A DNA stretch of 64,000 bases from Neelides folsomi. Its lineage: Eukaryota; Arthropoda; Collembola; Neelipleona; Neelidae. Positions within the stretch are counted from its first letter, which is position 1, and each line of letters starts with the position of its first letter. The position numbers and the translations under genes are program-made. Below the pieces are notes generated by a model. It did no database searches. It had not been told where the DNA came from and was given only the letters and a program-made list of their open reading frames with translations. Shown here one piece after another: positions 1 through 11,911 of the stretch. Where the stretch lies: NCBI GenBank assembly GCA_034687125.1, contig JAQGBZ010000130.1:96199-160198 (forward strand), given 5' to 3'.

Positions 1-979
1 TTGGTTCTGAATCCGTAAGCCAAAACAGATGAAGCACCCGCGAGGTCAAATCCAATTTCTCTGTAAACAATGCTTCGGCTCGTGTGGTGTTCTGATTCCA
101 TGTTGGTTTCACTTATCCCAACTTTCCTCTCATATGAACAAGTGGTGGGAGAAACGGCTTCCAAATTGTCACATTCAATGATCAACTCCCATTTGTCTTC
201 GGGTTCGCATTCTTTGGCTGGATCTTCAACCTCGCAGCATTTGACTTTGATATTGTTCAAGGCTGTCTCATCAGCTAAGATTAAGATTGACAAAAATAAG
301 AATAATTAACATTTATGGAAAATTTACTTGAGATTAAATGAAATGTTAAATCAATGCCTGTATTTGAATCCGCTTCAACTTGAGTTGAAATTCCACAAAC
401 TGCTTGTTTCTGGAAACATTCTTGTGGATGTGTCCAATCTCCGTGTCTTTCTCCATCTCCTTCAAGTGGTTTGTTCAAACCACCGTTGCAAAAGACCTTC
501 AAATTATTCGCAGCAGTATCGTCAGAAAATGCTGATTGACTCTTTTCAGATTTTAACTGAAAACCTGTGACGACTCTGCCCAATACAAATTATATGAAAT
601 TAAATTAAATTAATAATTATTTTGGGTTTTTACTTGTTTAATGGCTTTAATGTTGTAGTTTGACAAACCCATGATCATGACACCAATATTTATTTCCAAA
701 AGATCCCCAATTCTCCAAACTGCTCGTAATTGCATTGACTTCACTTCGATTTCCAATATGATCACAGAAGAATTTGACTCCATTTAAAGCCGTGTCATCA
801 GTGAAAACTCCTTGATAGGATTCTGTCCTTAATTGCATTCCCACAACGTAGGTGTGTTCTGGACAATATTCCCATTCTCCCCATCTGCCCCAATTAGTCA
901 CTTGCGGAGAAGAAAGGATCAAATCCCCAAATCCGCTTCCGACTAATCCAATGCTGAGGAAAAAAAGAAGTGTAAACAT
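1..979 (-). CDS. VMO1-like (vitelline membrane outer layer protein 1) secreted protein, 3' end off window
   Basis: The first exon (from 979) starts with a hydrophobic signal peptide and continues with W-G-x-W-G-x-W-E-x-C, V-G-M-Q-L-R-T-E and T-D-D-T-A-L-N-G-V-K-F-F-C, the hallmark of the VMO-I beta-prism fold. A second exon (about 575-330) repeats the unit as T-G-F-Q-L-K-S-E...D-D-T-A-A-N-N-L-K-V-F-C and then G-I-S-T-Q-V-E. A third (about 274 down to 1) repeats it as D-E-T-A-L-N-N-I-K-V-K-C-C, so the three-fold internal repeat of the family is present. VMO-I proteins are extracellular and disulphide-rich; the role in arthropods is not settled. Oddity: the exon 1 frame runs into TAA at about 653-655 before the best donor, so the first junction is either an unusual splice or a disruption. 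The protein may be truncated at the window edge. Family call is firm, intactness is not. Confidence 0.85.
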
Positions 980-2289
980 GTTGATCTGTCAAGAGCCAAC
1001 AAAGGATTAATCAAATTTTTCCATTCGTTGTTTTATGGAATGAATTTGGTTATGAAATCAAATGTTGTGTAAAAAATATTAATTTTAATCTATAAGATTA
1101 ACATTGAATATTTAATCGTTCAATTCACACTTGAAGCTTGCTCATCAATCATCTTTAGGTTGATACTTTATAATACTATAATTATATTAATTGTTAATTG
1201 ATTATCAAGAAGCACTTGAGCATCAAAGTTTTGTAACTACATAGATATGGAATTGGTAATCAAGCATATGGTTAGCTAATTACTATTAAAATGATGTGTT
1301 AAATATATGGAAATCATACTAAAATAAAGGAATGATGTTTTAAATGAGGAAGTCTTTTACTGATCAATTGCATCAGAAATCGCACATTATTGTAGGTACA
1401 TAAATGAAAGTAAATTTTTATAACAATTAATAAATTCTAATAATATCTGAATTATTACGACTAAACTAATAATATAATACTAAATAATAGAAAAATATTT
1501 CAATATATCATTCACGAATTGTATAAATTCATCGTATAAGCACTCTTAATGAAATTAATAATAACTATTAGTAATATTACTACTATCTTTGAACTAATTA
1601 CAAAAATAAGTTCTGAACATTTGAATAAAGTTTTGTTATAATAATCGTGTAGGTACAAATAATAATTACACACAGGCATACAAATTGCTTTGTAGATATT
1701 TCTTATTGATAACTAAATCAAAATGTTAAATATTAGATACTTTGGAGCATTGCTAAAACAGAAATCATAAATACCAATAAATTAAAACTAAAAGTAAAAT
1801 TGGTAACGAAATGGTATTATTGTTTTTGAATATATACAGTACTTATATTTACGCTTGTAGGTTTTTAATACTAGATTAATTACTATTGAGTAAGATTTTT
1901 AAAACAATTAATTAATTGATTAAATATTTTTTTCGGAGAATTCACAATCGATTTTTGTACTTTTTGTTGCATATTTTCATTTGTAACCACAATGAGATTG
2001 ACATTGAAAATCTTCATACTTTCAAATTAAAACAGGGTAATAAAATAATTGAAATAAATCATAATATTGAAAAAACAATTTTACAAAAGAAACTAACAAC
2101 AAGTATAAGTTTATGTAATTAAAGACTATAAGTCTACTAGATAAGGAAATGATTAAATATCTGTAACAATCAATCGATGATAACAATTGAATCAATAAAA
2201 ATAGCTTTTAATTAATTAATTAATTAAATTAATCTATAGATTTTTAATTCAATATGAAAAATTCTAACTACCGGAATTTCTAAACTACA
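980..2289. other. intergenic, AT-rich, no gene seen
   Basis: Very AT-rich spacer between two minus-strand genes. It contains only a short low-complexity open frame (1916-2122) and runs of the tetramer TTAA/ATTA around 2208-2232. The right part must hold the 3' UTR of the F-box gene and the left part the promoter of the VMO1-like gene, but I see no convincing core promoter motif. Confidence 0.6.
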
Positions 2290-4486
2290 TTAAACATAGT
2301 AAACGTCTTGGACGGATCTCTTCAGAATGTCCATAGCCTTCTGAGGAATCTATAAGAAAAATATGAATAATGTTATTCAACATTATAAGCAATAATAATA
2401 ATATTGTAATGAATAATTTCAATTACTACATCTACTAAACTCCAAATACTTTTAAATAATATTACATAATTATTTAATAATATTTGACTTGTAACACTAA
2501 TTGTAATTATGGTTTACGTTTGGTTTGGTGAGAGTTTTGATTGTAATTTCCTCCAGACTTGAGCAAAATGAGATTGTTTTGAAAGAGATGTATGGATACT
2601 GGAAACCGAGGATTCCTCTTAATGTCAGCTTACGAAGATCTAAATCATAATAAAGTATAATTTTAATTATAGAAATAAAATATAATTATTATATTTATAC
2701 TTTGATTATTCATTGTTATAAAATAATATAATTTAGATAATTTAAAAATCTTACTCTTCATATTCCGAATGGTGAGTGGAAAGTAAGTGGAGGGATAAGT
2801 GTATTTTGTTCCTGCCGGTTCATTGAAAATTCCAGTTTGTCTCACTTGACGATTCAAAATTTTAAGGTCAGCTTCATCATATCCGGTCAAAATCCCATCA
2901 AAGTATCTCTCATAATCCTCGTGTTCCTCGTAGATACTGTGTCTTTTCTGCTCTGACAGATCCGGGGAAATGTCAATCGTCAGCTCCTCCAAGTTTTCCT
3001 TCCAAGTTCGCCACAAAGCCCGGATTTCTCTGAAGAGCTGAATCCCGTTGGAAAACAATTTGAAGATTTTCACATTTGGGAATCGAATTTTAGAGAAGAC
3101 GAAGATGTTCATATTTGAGTGGATGCCACATTCGCTGATTTCAAGTTGGGTGACAGTCGTCAACGGTTCCGGTTTGTTCAACGCGTCATAAATCGGGTCG
3201 TAATTGAACTCCTTGGGAATTTTGAGTTTCAGGATCATCAAGTTGGGGAAGCTGAGGGCGAAATTCAAATCTCTGATGAAACGGAAGCCAACTAGCAATT
3301 TCAACTTCTTCAAGTTCTTTAATACGGGAAGTTGGAAAATCCCAAAAAGAGACCTGGCTTCAATAATTTGCAATGATTTCAAAGTCCCTTCGTTGTGAGA
3401 GAGAATGTCGTTGAAATCATCTCGGTTCAATCTTGCCCAGATGAGGCTCAGGGCTTCATAGTTCTTGAGATCAATTAATCTATTGTTGTTCCGATTGACA
3501 GGGGGAGGAATTTGGGTCAATTTGCTGATCATGTTCTTCTCAATGAGGATTCGGTTCAGACATGAAGAACTTTCTTCATTGATGGCGTCACACCCAAAAG
3601 ACTCCACATTGGGGCAGACGGAGGTCCAAATGTCGTAATAGGACTGGAGTGTGTGCTCCGGGAAGTGAATCTCAGGAATGGAGATTTTCTTCAAGTGTTT
3701 TAAAGGAATTACATAGTCTTGGCTCACCGAATCCAACCTTGTGATTTTGGTCCCTCGCAAATTCAACTTGATGAGATTTGGCGTGTTGTAGAACACCAAC
3801 GACGTGAGTTTGTTGAATGTGATGGATTCGGGCGAGAAAAGCGTCAAGTTCTTTATGAACCCCCCAAGTTTGGTGAAGAATTGGACGAGGAGTTTGTGAT
3901 ATTTCTCTTCTTTTGGGATGAGACTAAAGAAAATGGCCGTGTCGATGGGCAATACCAGATTCAGAGATATTTTGGAAATGAGTTTTGTGGCTCCTTTCAG
4001 ACGTCCGTCTTCTCCTATGAAGTCACCGAGAAAAGTTTCCAAGTCGGTTTGTGAGTGAATCCGAATTTCATTTCGCTTTCTTTTAGCGAGTTCAGAAGGA
4101 GCGTAGAAATTCCAAAAGCTGCAAACTGCTCGGCATCTCTTCAGTGAACGGATGTTCAAGTATTCGAAAATATTGCAAAGAGTCTGTAAAAAGAAAATTG
4201 ACATTTAATATCTGACTTGGTATAAAAGTAGTAATTGTATAATGTAATATTTATAAAACTTGTGATGTTAATTATAAATATCTCATTTAATAACTGTAAA
4301 TTATAATGTTAGTGTGCTTTTATGAATTTGGTTATATTATTCACAATTAGTCACATTCTTGATTTGTTAAAATTAAAATTAAAGGTTCAAATTAAATACC
4401 TCTGGGATGAATAGTGGAGAGAGTTGGTTGTGATCTTCCTTGAAGGTTCCTCCGGTCGTCCCAATCTTTCTCGATTTGTTCTTCAT
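2290..4486 (-). CDS. F-box protein with leucine-rich-like repeats
   Basis: Four exons: 4486-4400, 4183-2755, 2639-2518 and 2349-2290. All have GT-AG borders and compatible phases, giving about 565 aa. The exon 1/2 junction joins L-F-I-P-E to T-L-C-N-I-F-E-Y-L, followed by R-C-R-A-V-C-S-F-W. This is the F-box consensus (LPxEhLxxIFxYL...CRxVCxxW), which only becomes complete after splicing, so the start at 4486 is favoured. The rest is rich in L-x-x-L-x-L segments (for example L-K-N-L-K-K-L-K-L, L-E-E-L-T-I, L-R-K-L-T-L-R), as in FBXL-type substrate receptors. F-box proteins bind SKP1 in SCF ubiquitin ligases and choose substrates through the C-terminal repeats. I cannot name an orthologue; arthropod genomes often carry lineage-expanded F-box/LRR genes. 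Confidence 0.8.
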
Positions 4487-6085
4487 GATTTGCTACAGAG
4501 AATTCAAATTTAGTTTTTAATTGTCTTTAATATTGAATTAAAATATAAATCTCTATAGAAATTGTTATTAATTACGTTAAAATATTAATTCTTCTACCAA
4601 TAAATGTTAATTGCCATGAGGACAAAAATGAATTTGAAATTTAATATTTGTATAGTAACTTCTATTGCAACTTATACAATAGTTCTCTTACTTATTCATA
4701 ACAACTTCTGGTACTTTAATTGTAAGTATAGGTAAATGAAGATGTTGACTTACCTTTGTCTGCTTTGTAGCTTTCTCGATCTTATGCATGAAGAAGGAGC
4801 CAACTGGTTGAGTGAGGGTATTGTTTCTCTGTATTAGTTGAATATAGAAATGTAAACAAATGGAAACTAATGGTAATTTCGGAGGCAGAAAACGGACGTC
4901 GAGATGCAAACGAAGTGAGGTGTGAAGAGAGAATGACATTTTTTGATGAATCTCTTAAATTTGAACGCGTCCTCGGCCCTATTTTTAATAAAGGTGAATG
5001 AACTTTAGTGCACAGAGAGATGGAGAAAAAGTTAAAAAAGGACTTGAGGCCAACCCGAGCCCTTCACATTAATTCTAAAAAAATCCTTCCTTGGCAAACC
5101 CCGGCCATTACAATGGTGAGAAAAGGATTAATATTACAGGGAATAATGTAAGAATAGAGTAATAATTCCTTTACACCTCACCCTTCTCAAAATAAATAAT
5201 ACTGGGGAAATTTTCGGCTCTTATCGCCTAACGCGCACTCACAATTTAATACAAAAATCTGTTCCATTCGGTGTTTGATTTTATATACCATACAGAAACT
5301 TTCTTTTTATATTCAATGTATTTTAATAATCGCATATTAAAATTAAAGCTTAATAATTAATGTCAAAGCTTCTTATAATTAGAGATTTACTGCACAAATA
5401 ATAAAAAATGAAATATCATATCTGAATGTATAAATATAAGAATGGACCAAAAATGTATTTTGTATAAGTATTGGTAAACCAGTAGCAGTCTATAAACCTA
5501 ATGTTTGGATCTGGGATTAAAGATTAAATAAAGATTAAATTAAATATATAAATTCTCGAAGGTCCATATCATGAATACAAATTTATAAATATATATCAGA
5601 TCAGTACACAATGGGTATCTATCTTTATTATTCTGTACTTTATTTTACATAAACATACATTACATACATACAACTTTGTATTTGACAAGACCGATATATA
5701 CCATAGTACAGATATGTATGACCAATATGAGTGTCAGTATGTTTTATTATTTAATTGTCTACTTTGATATGGACGGAGGTTCGAACTTTATGCCAATGCG
5801 TACATAATAAAGTATGTACATAATATATACAGATGTTTATGTATGTATGAGTTTGTCTTACATAACAGATAAAACCTTATAAATGAATCAACATGGAAAA
5901 TAAACAATGGTAATAAATACTATGTATGTAGTATGTAACAATTCAGCTTGAAATCATTCACACCTTCAAATAAATCTCTTACACTTTACACATAAATACA
6001 TGCATAAAATTGTCAGTGCTAATTAAAAAATTAAACATTTTAAATACATTTTTATTATCAAATATATCGTAAAATTAATACAAAT
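4487..6085. other. intergenic, divergent promoters likely, TACATA-rich
   Basis: Spacer between the divergent F-box and sulfatase genes. A less AT-rich part (about 4750-5250) next to the F-box gene may be its 5' UTR and promoter. From about 5560 to 6010 the DNA is dominated by TACATA/TATGTA-type simple sequence. The 83-aa open frame at 4688-4939 on the minus strand shows no domain and I do not call it a gene. Confidence 0.5.
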
Positions 6086-8950
6086 ATGAATACTTTTGAT
6101 CCAAATTCTTTTATTTGTTGCCATGGTTCTAAATATTCAATAAAAATCTTATTTTTAATAATAAGCATCCTATTTTACAAGATTCATTATTGTTGCGGAA
6201 GACCCAACATTGTGATTTTCATGGCTGATGACTTGGTATACGACACTAAACAATAAAATAATCTATTGTATCTTACTTAAGTTTTTACACTAACTTAACT
6301 TCAACTTAATTACTATTAATAATTCAACTAATTCAATGTTACTATCATCGTATCAAGTAGCAATTAAATCCACTTGTAAGGTTTGTCGAAATTCAATCGC
6401 GAGAATAGTATTCATAGTTAAATTAGATCACCAAATACTTAGAATTTAACTAACCCTAAGTACGTAGTATTTACATATATATAAATCCATTATTTGACAA
6501 AGTTTATTCTTGAATTACCATTTTACCATACAGGGTTTCAATGATGTCAGCTTCCGTGGATCTTTGGAAATTCCAACATTGAATATTGATTCAATGGCTT
6601 ATTCCGGTGTAATCCTCAACAGTTATTACATGTCTCCTATTTGTACGCCTTCCAGGTCATCCCTATTCAGTGGGAAGCATCCAATTCATACAGGTAAATT
6701 GCACACAATTTTCTTCATTCATGCATTAAAAATAAAAAAGAAGGACTTGGTCATTTATTCATGCTTTTTAGGGATGCAAAATAATGTAATATACGGGACT
6801 ACGCCTTATGGATTCCCATTAAATGAAAAACTCCTTTCAGATTATTTAAAGTCCTTGAATTATAAAGTAAGACTATCATTGCTGAATTTTAATACATGTA
6901 TGTTTATTATCTTAACAAACTGTACAAAAACAAGTTATTTATCAAAATAAGCTATAAATATATTTCTTAAATCAACAATTAAACTTTTACTTTAGAATCA
7001 TTTAGTTGGCAAATGGCATCTTGGTCATTATAGGAGGTCTTATACGCCACTTTGGTAAGAAATTATCGATAAAATTATTAAGTTGAAATGAAATAACTAT
7101 AATAATAATATAATAATAATACTTATTATTAGAAATACCATATTTAACAGTTTATATACATTATATCAGTTTGTAACATTGTATGGTCTATCAAATTAAA
7201 ATATTAATTTAAAGTCGCGGCTTCGATTCTCATTTTGGTCATTGGACTGGTCATAAAGACTATTATGACAACACTGCAGAAGAAAGTAATGTAAGGTTTA
7301 TAACAAAATTTTGACATCCTTTTATTCCAGCCAGGATATATTTTTTTATATTAAACACAAAGCATAAAATTATATTATTATTTTTCAAAGCCAGAAGCAT
7401 GGGGCACCGACATGAGAAGAAATTTCGAAATCAGTTATGAAGATTTTGGAATTTACACAACTGATGTCTATACGAGAGAGTCAATCAAAATCATCAAGGA
7501 GCATGATGAAATTTCTAATCCACTTTTCTTAATGGTTTCTCATGACGCGGTTCATTCAGCTAATCCTTATAGACTTCTTCAAGCTCCATTTGAAAATGTG
7601 GAAAAATATGAATATATTAAAGATAAACAAAGAAGGCTTTTTGCTGGTATTAAAATATTACACTCGACAATAACTAACTTGATTGAGAGTTTAGAGTAAT
7701 TAACGTGTAACTTAAATTTATATATTGAGTATAATTAATAGGGTTTAATTTTATGCTATATTGAAAGGTATGGTTGATAAACTCGACGAATCATTTGGGG
7801 ACATAGTTTTGGCATTGAGCGAAAAAGGAATATTAAACAACACAATTATAATTTTTACAACAGGTATTTAAATTCCAATTATATTGTAAATAAAAGTAAA
7901 CAAGAATGCTTTTTTAATTTTGCTCATACCTTATTAAAAGGCTAAATTGACAATTAATCTAAAGCATCTAAAAGAACATTGAGCTAGATATTTTAATATT
8001 TGATGCTATAAGATAATGGCGGACCAGCTGCTGGATTTAATGGGAACGCTGCATCAAATTGGCCATTAAGAGGGGTAAATAAGTTTTGGATCAATTGAAT
8101 AATTAATTTAATCGTTGACTCAATTTTATTTATTAAGGTCAAGAATACTTTATGGGAGGGAGGCGTCCGAGGCGCAGGTTTCATATGGAGTCCTTTGCTC
8201 AAATCCCCTTCAACGACATTTGCTGGTCTTTTTCATATCCAAGATTGGCTTCCGACTCTCATAAGAGCAATCGGCGAAGATCCTTTGACAATTCTCCCAA
8301 ATGACATTGATGGAATTGACATGTGGGATGCTTTGAACGAACCTTCAAAATTGGCGCCAAGACTTGAGCTGCTTCATAACATAGATGATATTTATGGGAA
8401 TGAAGGTTTGAGATTCGGCAAATGGAAAATTCTTAATGGGACAACTTACAATGGGAATTGGGATGGATGGTATGGACCGCCGTCTCTTCAATATATAAAT
8501 CTTCCCCAGATTAGCAAAAATATCGAAACATCATGTGAACAATTTAATGATTATTATCAAGGGCTTTTAAATTCACAAGTAGGAATTTCCATTAAGGATA
8601 CAATTGGAGAATTTCCTCATATGCATAAAATTAAAGAGCTGCAAAAAATAACTGCAATTGATTGTGGGCAAAAATGGAATTTAATAGAAGGAGCTGAATG
8701 CAATCTTAAAAATGAAGGAGAATTTTGTTTATTTAACATCGAAGAAGATCCATGTGAAAAAAATAATTTAGCCACTGAGGAACCGATAGTTTTAGCTTTA
8801 TTGAAGGATTTGTTATTAAAGCAGAGAAACACGGCCGTTAAACCAATCAATCAACCAAAAGATCCACGTGGGCAACCCAAATTTTGGAATTATACATGGA
8901 CCAATTGGATGGATTTTGTTGAGCCAATGTTAACAAGTGAATGTGATTAG
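6086..8950 (+). CDS. arylsulfatase B-like sulfatase
   Basis: Nine exons read continuously. Exon 1 (6086-6235) gives a hydrophobic leader and R-P-N-I-V-I-F-M-A-D-D-L, the N-terminal sulfatase motif with two metal-binding Asp. Exon 2 (from 6534) carries the signature C-T-P-S-R-S-S-L-F-S-G-K; its Cys is the residue converted to formylglycine. Next come G-K-W-H-L-G (about 7010), H-D-A-V-H (about 7545), D-N-G-G (about 8015) and W-E-G-G-V-R-G (about 8155), all active-site elements of arylsulfatase B. The last exon (about 8140-8950) encodes the C-terminal domain with F-H-I-Q-D-W-L-P-T and L-H-N-I-D. Arylsulfatase B removes 4-sulfate from GalNAc in glycosaminoglycans, in the lysosome or secreted. No break or lost catalytic residue was seen. 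The substrate in this animal is not known, and arthropods often have several copies. Confidence 0.93.
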
Positions 8951-9420
8951 TTTTAATATGTAAATACCTAAATGATAATTATTTGGAACAAAGAAAGTCG
9001 GGCTACTTAGCAAATATGTGGGTGAATTGGTTATAACTTATAATAATATACCTACTACATACCAATATATTTATAGAAAATAATATGAATGCTCTAGGAT
9101 ATATTGGTCCATTCCATTCCATATTTTTCGTAAAGTTTAACTTACTTGGTATGTATACTTTATACAGATAGTATTAATTATACTCGTAGATTAGGTAAAT
9201 AAATGTAAATTTAAACTTTAGACAATTTTCAACTAAGGATTTAAAAGGAAAACACATTATTACCATAAATGAAAGTAATAAAAACACTAAACTAAAACAT
9301 CAGTTAGTTCTTTATGTTATTGACTTTGAATAAAAAAATATTTTCTTTTGGAAGTTAAACAAACTATCAAAGTTTCACTGTTAATAGAATTATAAATTAT
9401 TTGTAAAATAAGTTTTTCCA
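8951..9420. other. intergenic between sulfatase and small secreted gene
   Basis: AT-rich spacer on the plus strand that must contain the sulfatase 3' UTR and the promoter of the small gene at 9421. No open frame or repeat of note. Confidence 0.5.
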
Positions 9421-9672
9421 ATGGATTTTTTAAAAAACTATTTATACATTTTGACTTTATCGTTAATTGTAATTAACTTGGAACAAACTGAGACTGCTTT
9501 GAGAATTGGTTCAAATTTTGGTGGAGGTGGAGGATTTCCTCTTATCTGGTTTGGAAGTCCGTTTGGTCTCTATTCAAATCAACCAAAGTGCAAAGACGGA
9601 ATTATGTTCTTCTTTGATGGAATTTGTAGAAAATATGCAGATATGAAAATATTTAAGAAATTTTACAGCTAA
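9421..9672 (+). CDS. small secreted protein, unknown function
   Basis: Single open frame of 83 aa. Residues 1-25 form a strong signal peptide (basic start, then a long Leu/Ile/Val core and an alanine near the cut site). The mature part has a glycine run (G-G-G-G-G at about 34-38), an aromatic stretch with W, F and Y, and two cysteines in K-C-K-D-G...G-I-C-R, spaced for one disulphide. It ends with basic residues and Tyr. No domain is recognised and no intron was seen. It could be a small cuticle, venom-like or antimicrobial peptide, but nothing in the sequence decides this. It lies tail to tail with the gustatory receptor cluster. The signal peptide makes it more than a chance frame, yet in AT-rich DNA a false call remains possible. 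Confidence 0.5.
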   Translation: MDFLKNYLYILTLSLIVINLEQTETALRIGSNFGGGGGFPLIWFGSPFGLYSNQPKCKDGIMFFFDGICRKYADMKIFKKFYS

Positions 9673-9837
9673 ATGAAATAATCAGAATGAGCTATTATAT
9701 GAAAATTATTATTTTAAAAATTGAGTTTTTTATAAGTTAATTTATGAAAATTTAAAATGTGATATAAATAAACATATTTTCAAGCAAATTGTTAAAATTT
9801 ACAAATGAAATAATAAAATTTTCGAATTTTATTTATT

Positions 9838-10130
9838 ATTCATAATTCATAACCAACAAATTAAATATAAACTGTATAATAATATAATAATAATTCAACA
9901 ATAATTCAATCTTCCAATATAAAATAAAGAAATGGACAATTTTTATTCAATAGCACTTTGTATTGGAATTTTAAACTACTCGTACCTACTTTTATTTAAG
10001 ATATTTTTTTCTGTCAATTAAGAAACGTATGTATTAAATGATATGGGAATTTGATAATATATTTTGATTGATGTGAGTACAACTTGGGACGAAAAATACT
10101 GATTACCCAGAGCTCAAAAATATGTAATTT
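9838..10130 (-). pseudogene. degenerate 3' fragment of a gustatory receptor gene
   Basis: This stretch is visibly similar at base level to the last 300 or so bases of the intact receptor at 10154-11390. Shared landmarks are the segment encoding H-x-Q-S-K-Y-I-I-x-F-P-Y (about 10075-10030) and the terminal segment around the poly-Tyr codons, where ATAAACTGTATAATAATAT is the same in both copies (about 9868 and 10180). In the fragment the frame is broken: a stop ends the H-Q-S-K-Y-I-I-K-F-P-Y frame at 10014, and the downstream homologous part is in another frame with a further stop. No 5' exon is present. It is a relic of a tandem duplication on the same strand. Confidence 0.75.
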
Positions 10131-10153
10131 TATTTGATTCTTATTTAATACTC

Positions 10154-11390
10154 TTATAAGTTCATAACTAATAAATTGAATATAAACTGTATAATAATAT
10201 AATAATAATTTAATAATGCATTCCAATTAAAAGTGAAGAAGTTGCCAATTTTTATTCCTAGTTCTTTGTACTGAAATTTTAACACTCGTTTCGTTTGAAC
10301 ATCATTTTCGATTTTTTGAAGAATATAGGGAAAATTTATTATATATTTTGATTGATTGTGAATAAAACAACTCGGAACGTATAAAATGAGTGCAGACCAT
10401 AAAGAACTTATAAATATGGAAGGAAGAAAAACATATTGTTCAAACTCGATTTTCCCAAAATATGCGATAGTTCCATAACCGCAAACTACACCTACGTAAA
10501 AAATTATCAATGTGCCATTAATTTCTGTAAAATAATATATTATTTCAAAAATTTTAAATCGTAGAATCAAAGTAATATAAGTATGCTTTATTCCGTCAAT
10601 ATTTGATCGAATTTTCAGATTATTTTTTAGGATGTTTAATAATTCAAAAGTAGAAATATAAAAATAAGAAATAAATATCACTCTATAGACAGCATGGGAA
10701 AATGAAAATACAAATTTAAAGCATTCAAAGACCAAGCAAATTACAAATGTGTAGTAATTTCTACACCTAATAGGTATCAATGAATAAAAGTAAACCCCAT
10801 TTTCTGGATCAGCTATGAAGTGAATTCCAAATGCAGAACTCACAAATAAAATACCAAATATAAGAAAAAAATGTATAAATCCAAATACTTTGGGACCAAA
10901 TGCTAAAAGTATATATAATTTAATTATGAAACCATTGAATTATTTACCACCATTAACATACAAAAAATAAATTGTAAGGTAAATATATGAATTCATGATA
11001 CATATATTAATAATGAAACTTACTAATTTTTCTTTCATTTTTGTGAAGTTTTAAGATTGTTTTCGATAGATCATTAAATAAATAAATAAACTGGTCATGA
11101 TGATAATAATGTTCAAATGAAACGATTGAAAATGTTGTCCATGAATATGACATAATAACATGAAAAAACAATTTAAAGAAATCTACTCTCTCAAAATTTA
11201 CTATTTGAATCAATCTCCCATATAAAAAACAAGTGTATAATAATATTGATAAATTGGAAACTAAAACAAATTTCAATTTGTAAGGACTTAAACGTTCACA
11301 ATATAAAATTTTTTCTTTTATATTTTTGACTCGAATGCCAATAATTGATAGTTTTGTTAACAAACTAAACGAATAAAAATTTGGTCTCAT
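10154..11390 (-). CDS. gustatory receptor (copy A)
   Basis: Two exons, 11390-11024 and 10902-10154, join in phase 1 to about 371 aa, normal for an insect-type gustatory receptor. The chain has around seven long hydrophobic segments rich in F, I, L and Y, few charges between them, and a C-terminus N-Y-Y-Y-I-I-I-Q-F. That ending matches the family signature T-Y-h-h-h-h-h-Q-F at the end of TM7, with Tyr in place of Thr. Exon 2 holds A-D-P-E-N-G-V-Y, shared with copy B. Members are ligand-gated cation channels in the membrane of chemosensory neurons. The ligand is unknown. The second exon runs in frame from an acceptor at 10903, upstream of the first Met at 10843, which supports the splice. The pseudogene copy lies just downstream. 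Confidence 0.82.
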
Positions 11391-11911
11391 ATTTTAACCT
11401 TTCTACATAGATACTTATATTAATATCTATATAAAATAATTTAGAAATGCTGTAGGTATATTATAATATATTTTTATATAATACAGACAAATATGATAAT
11501 ATTAATAATCATGGGTTGATAACTATTTGATATTGATATTTTTTTTACTAATTTAATTTAAATACTATCCTTGATGATGAATTTTCCGACCGAAATAATA
11601 TTTACATTTTACAAACACTTGTATTAATGCTTTAAATTTAATTAAACAATTACATAGTTATTCTTAATTGGATTTAATTAAACAGCTACATAGTTGCTTG
11701 TATTTACTATACATTCTACTATACATATGTAGTAGTAGTAGTGGTATTGATTTTTTACATACCTAAATACCTAATATTATGTAGGTATGTACCTAGTTAA
11801 AATTATTGATATAAAATACCACGTTTTCTTTTATCGAATTTCTATTAGATTTGAATTCGTTATGTATAACTCAAAAATAGTTATTGTTGATAATTAATAA
11901 TAATTAAAAAA

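Noticed and set aside
4688-4939. 83-aa minus-strand frame as an upstream exon of the F-box gene
   Set aside because: It has its own stop, no homology and lies upstream of a good start at 4486; more likely 5' UTR.
5560-6010. TACATA/TATGTA-rich tract as a possible satellite or regulatory array
   Set aside because: Units are irregular and similar short motifs occur throughout the window; ordinary simple sequence.
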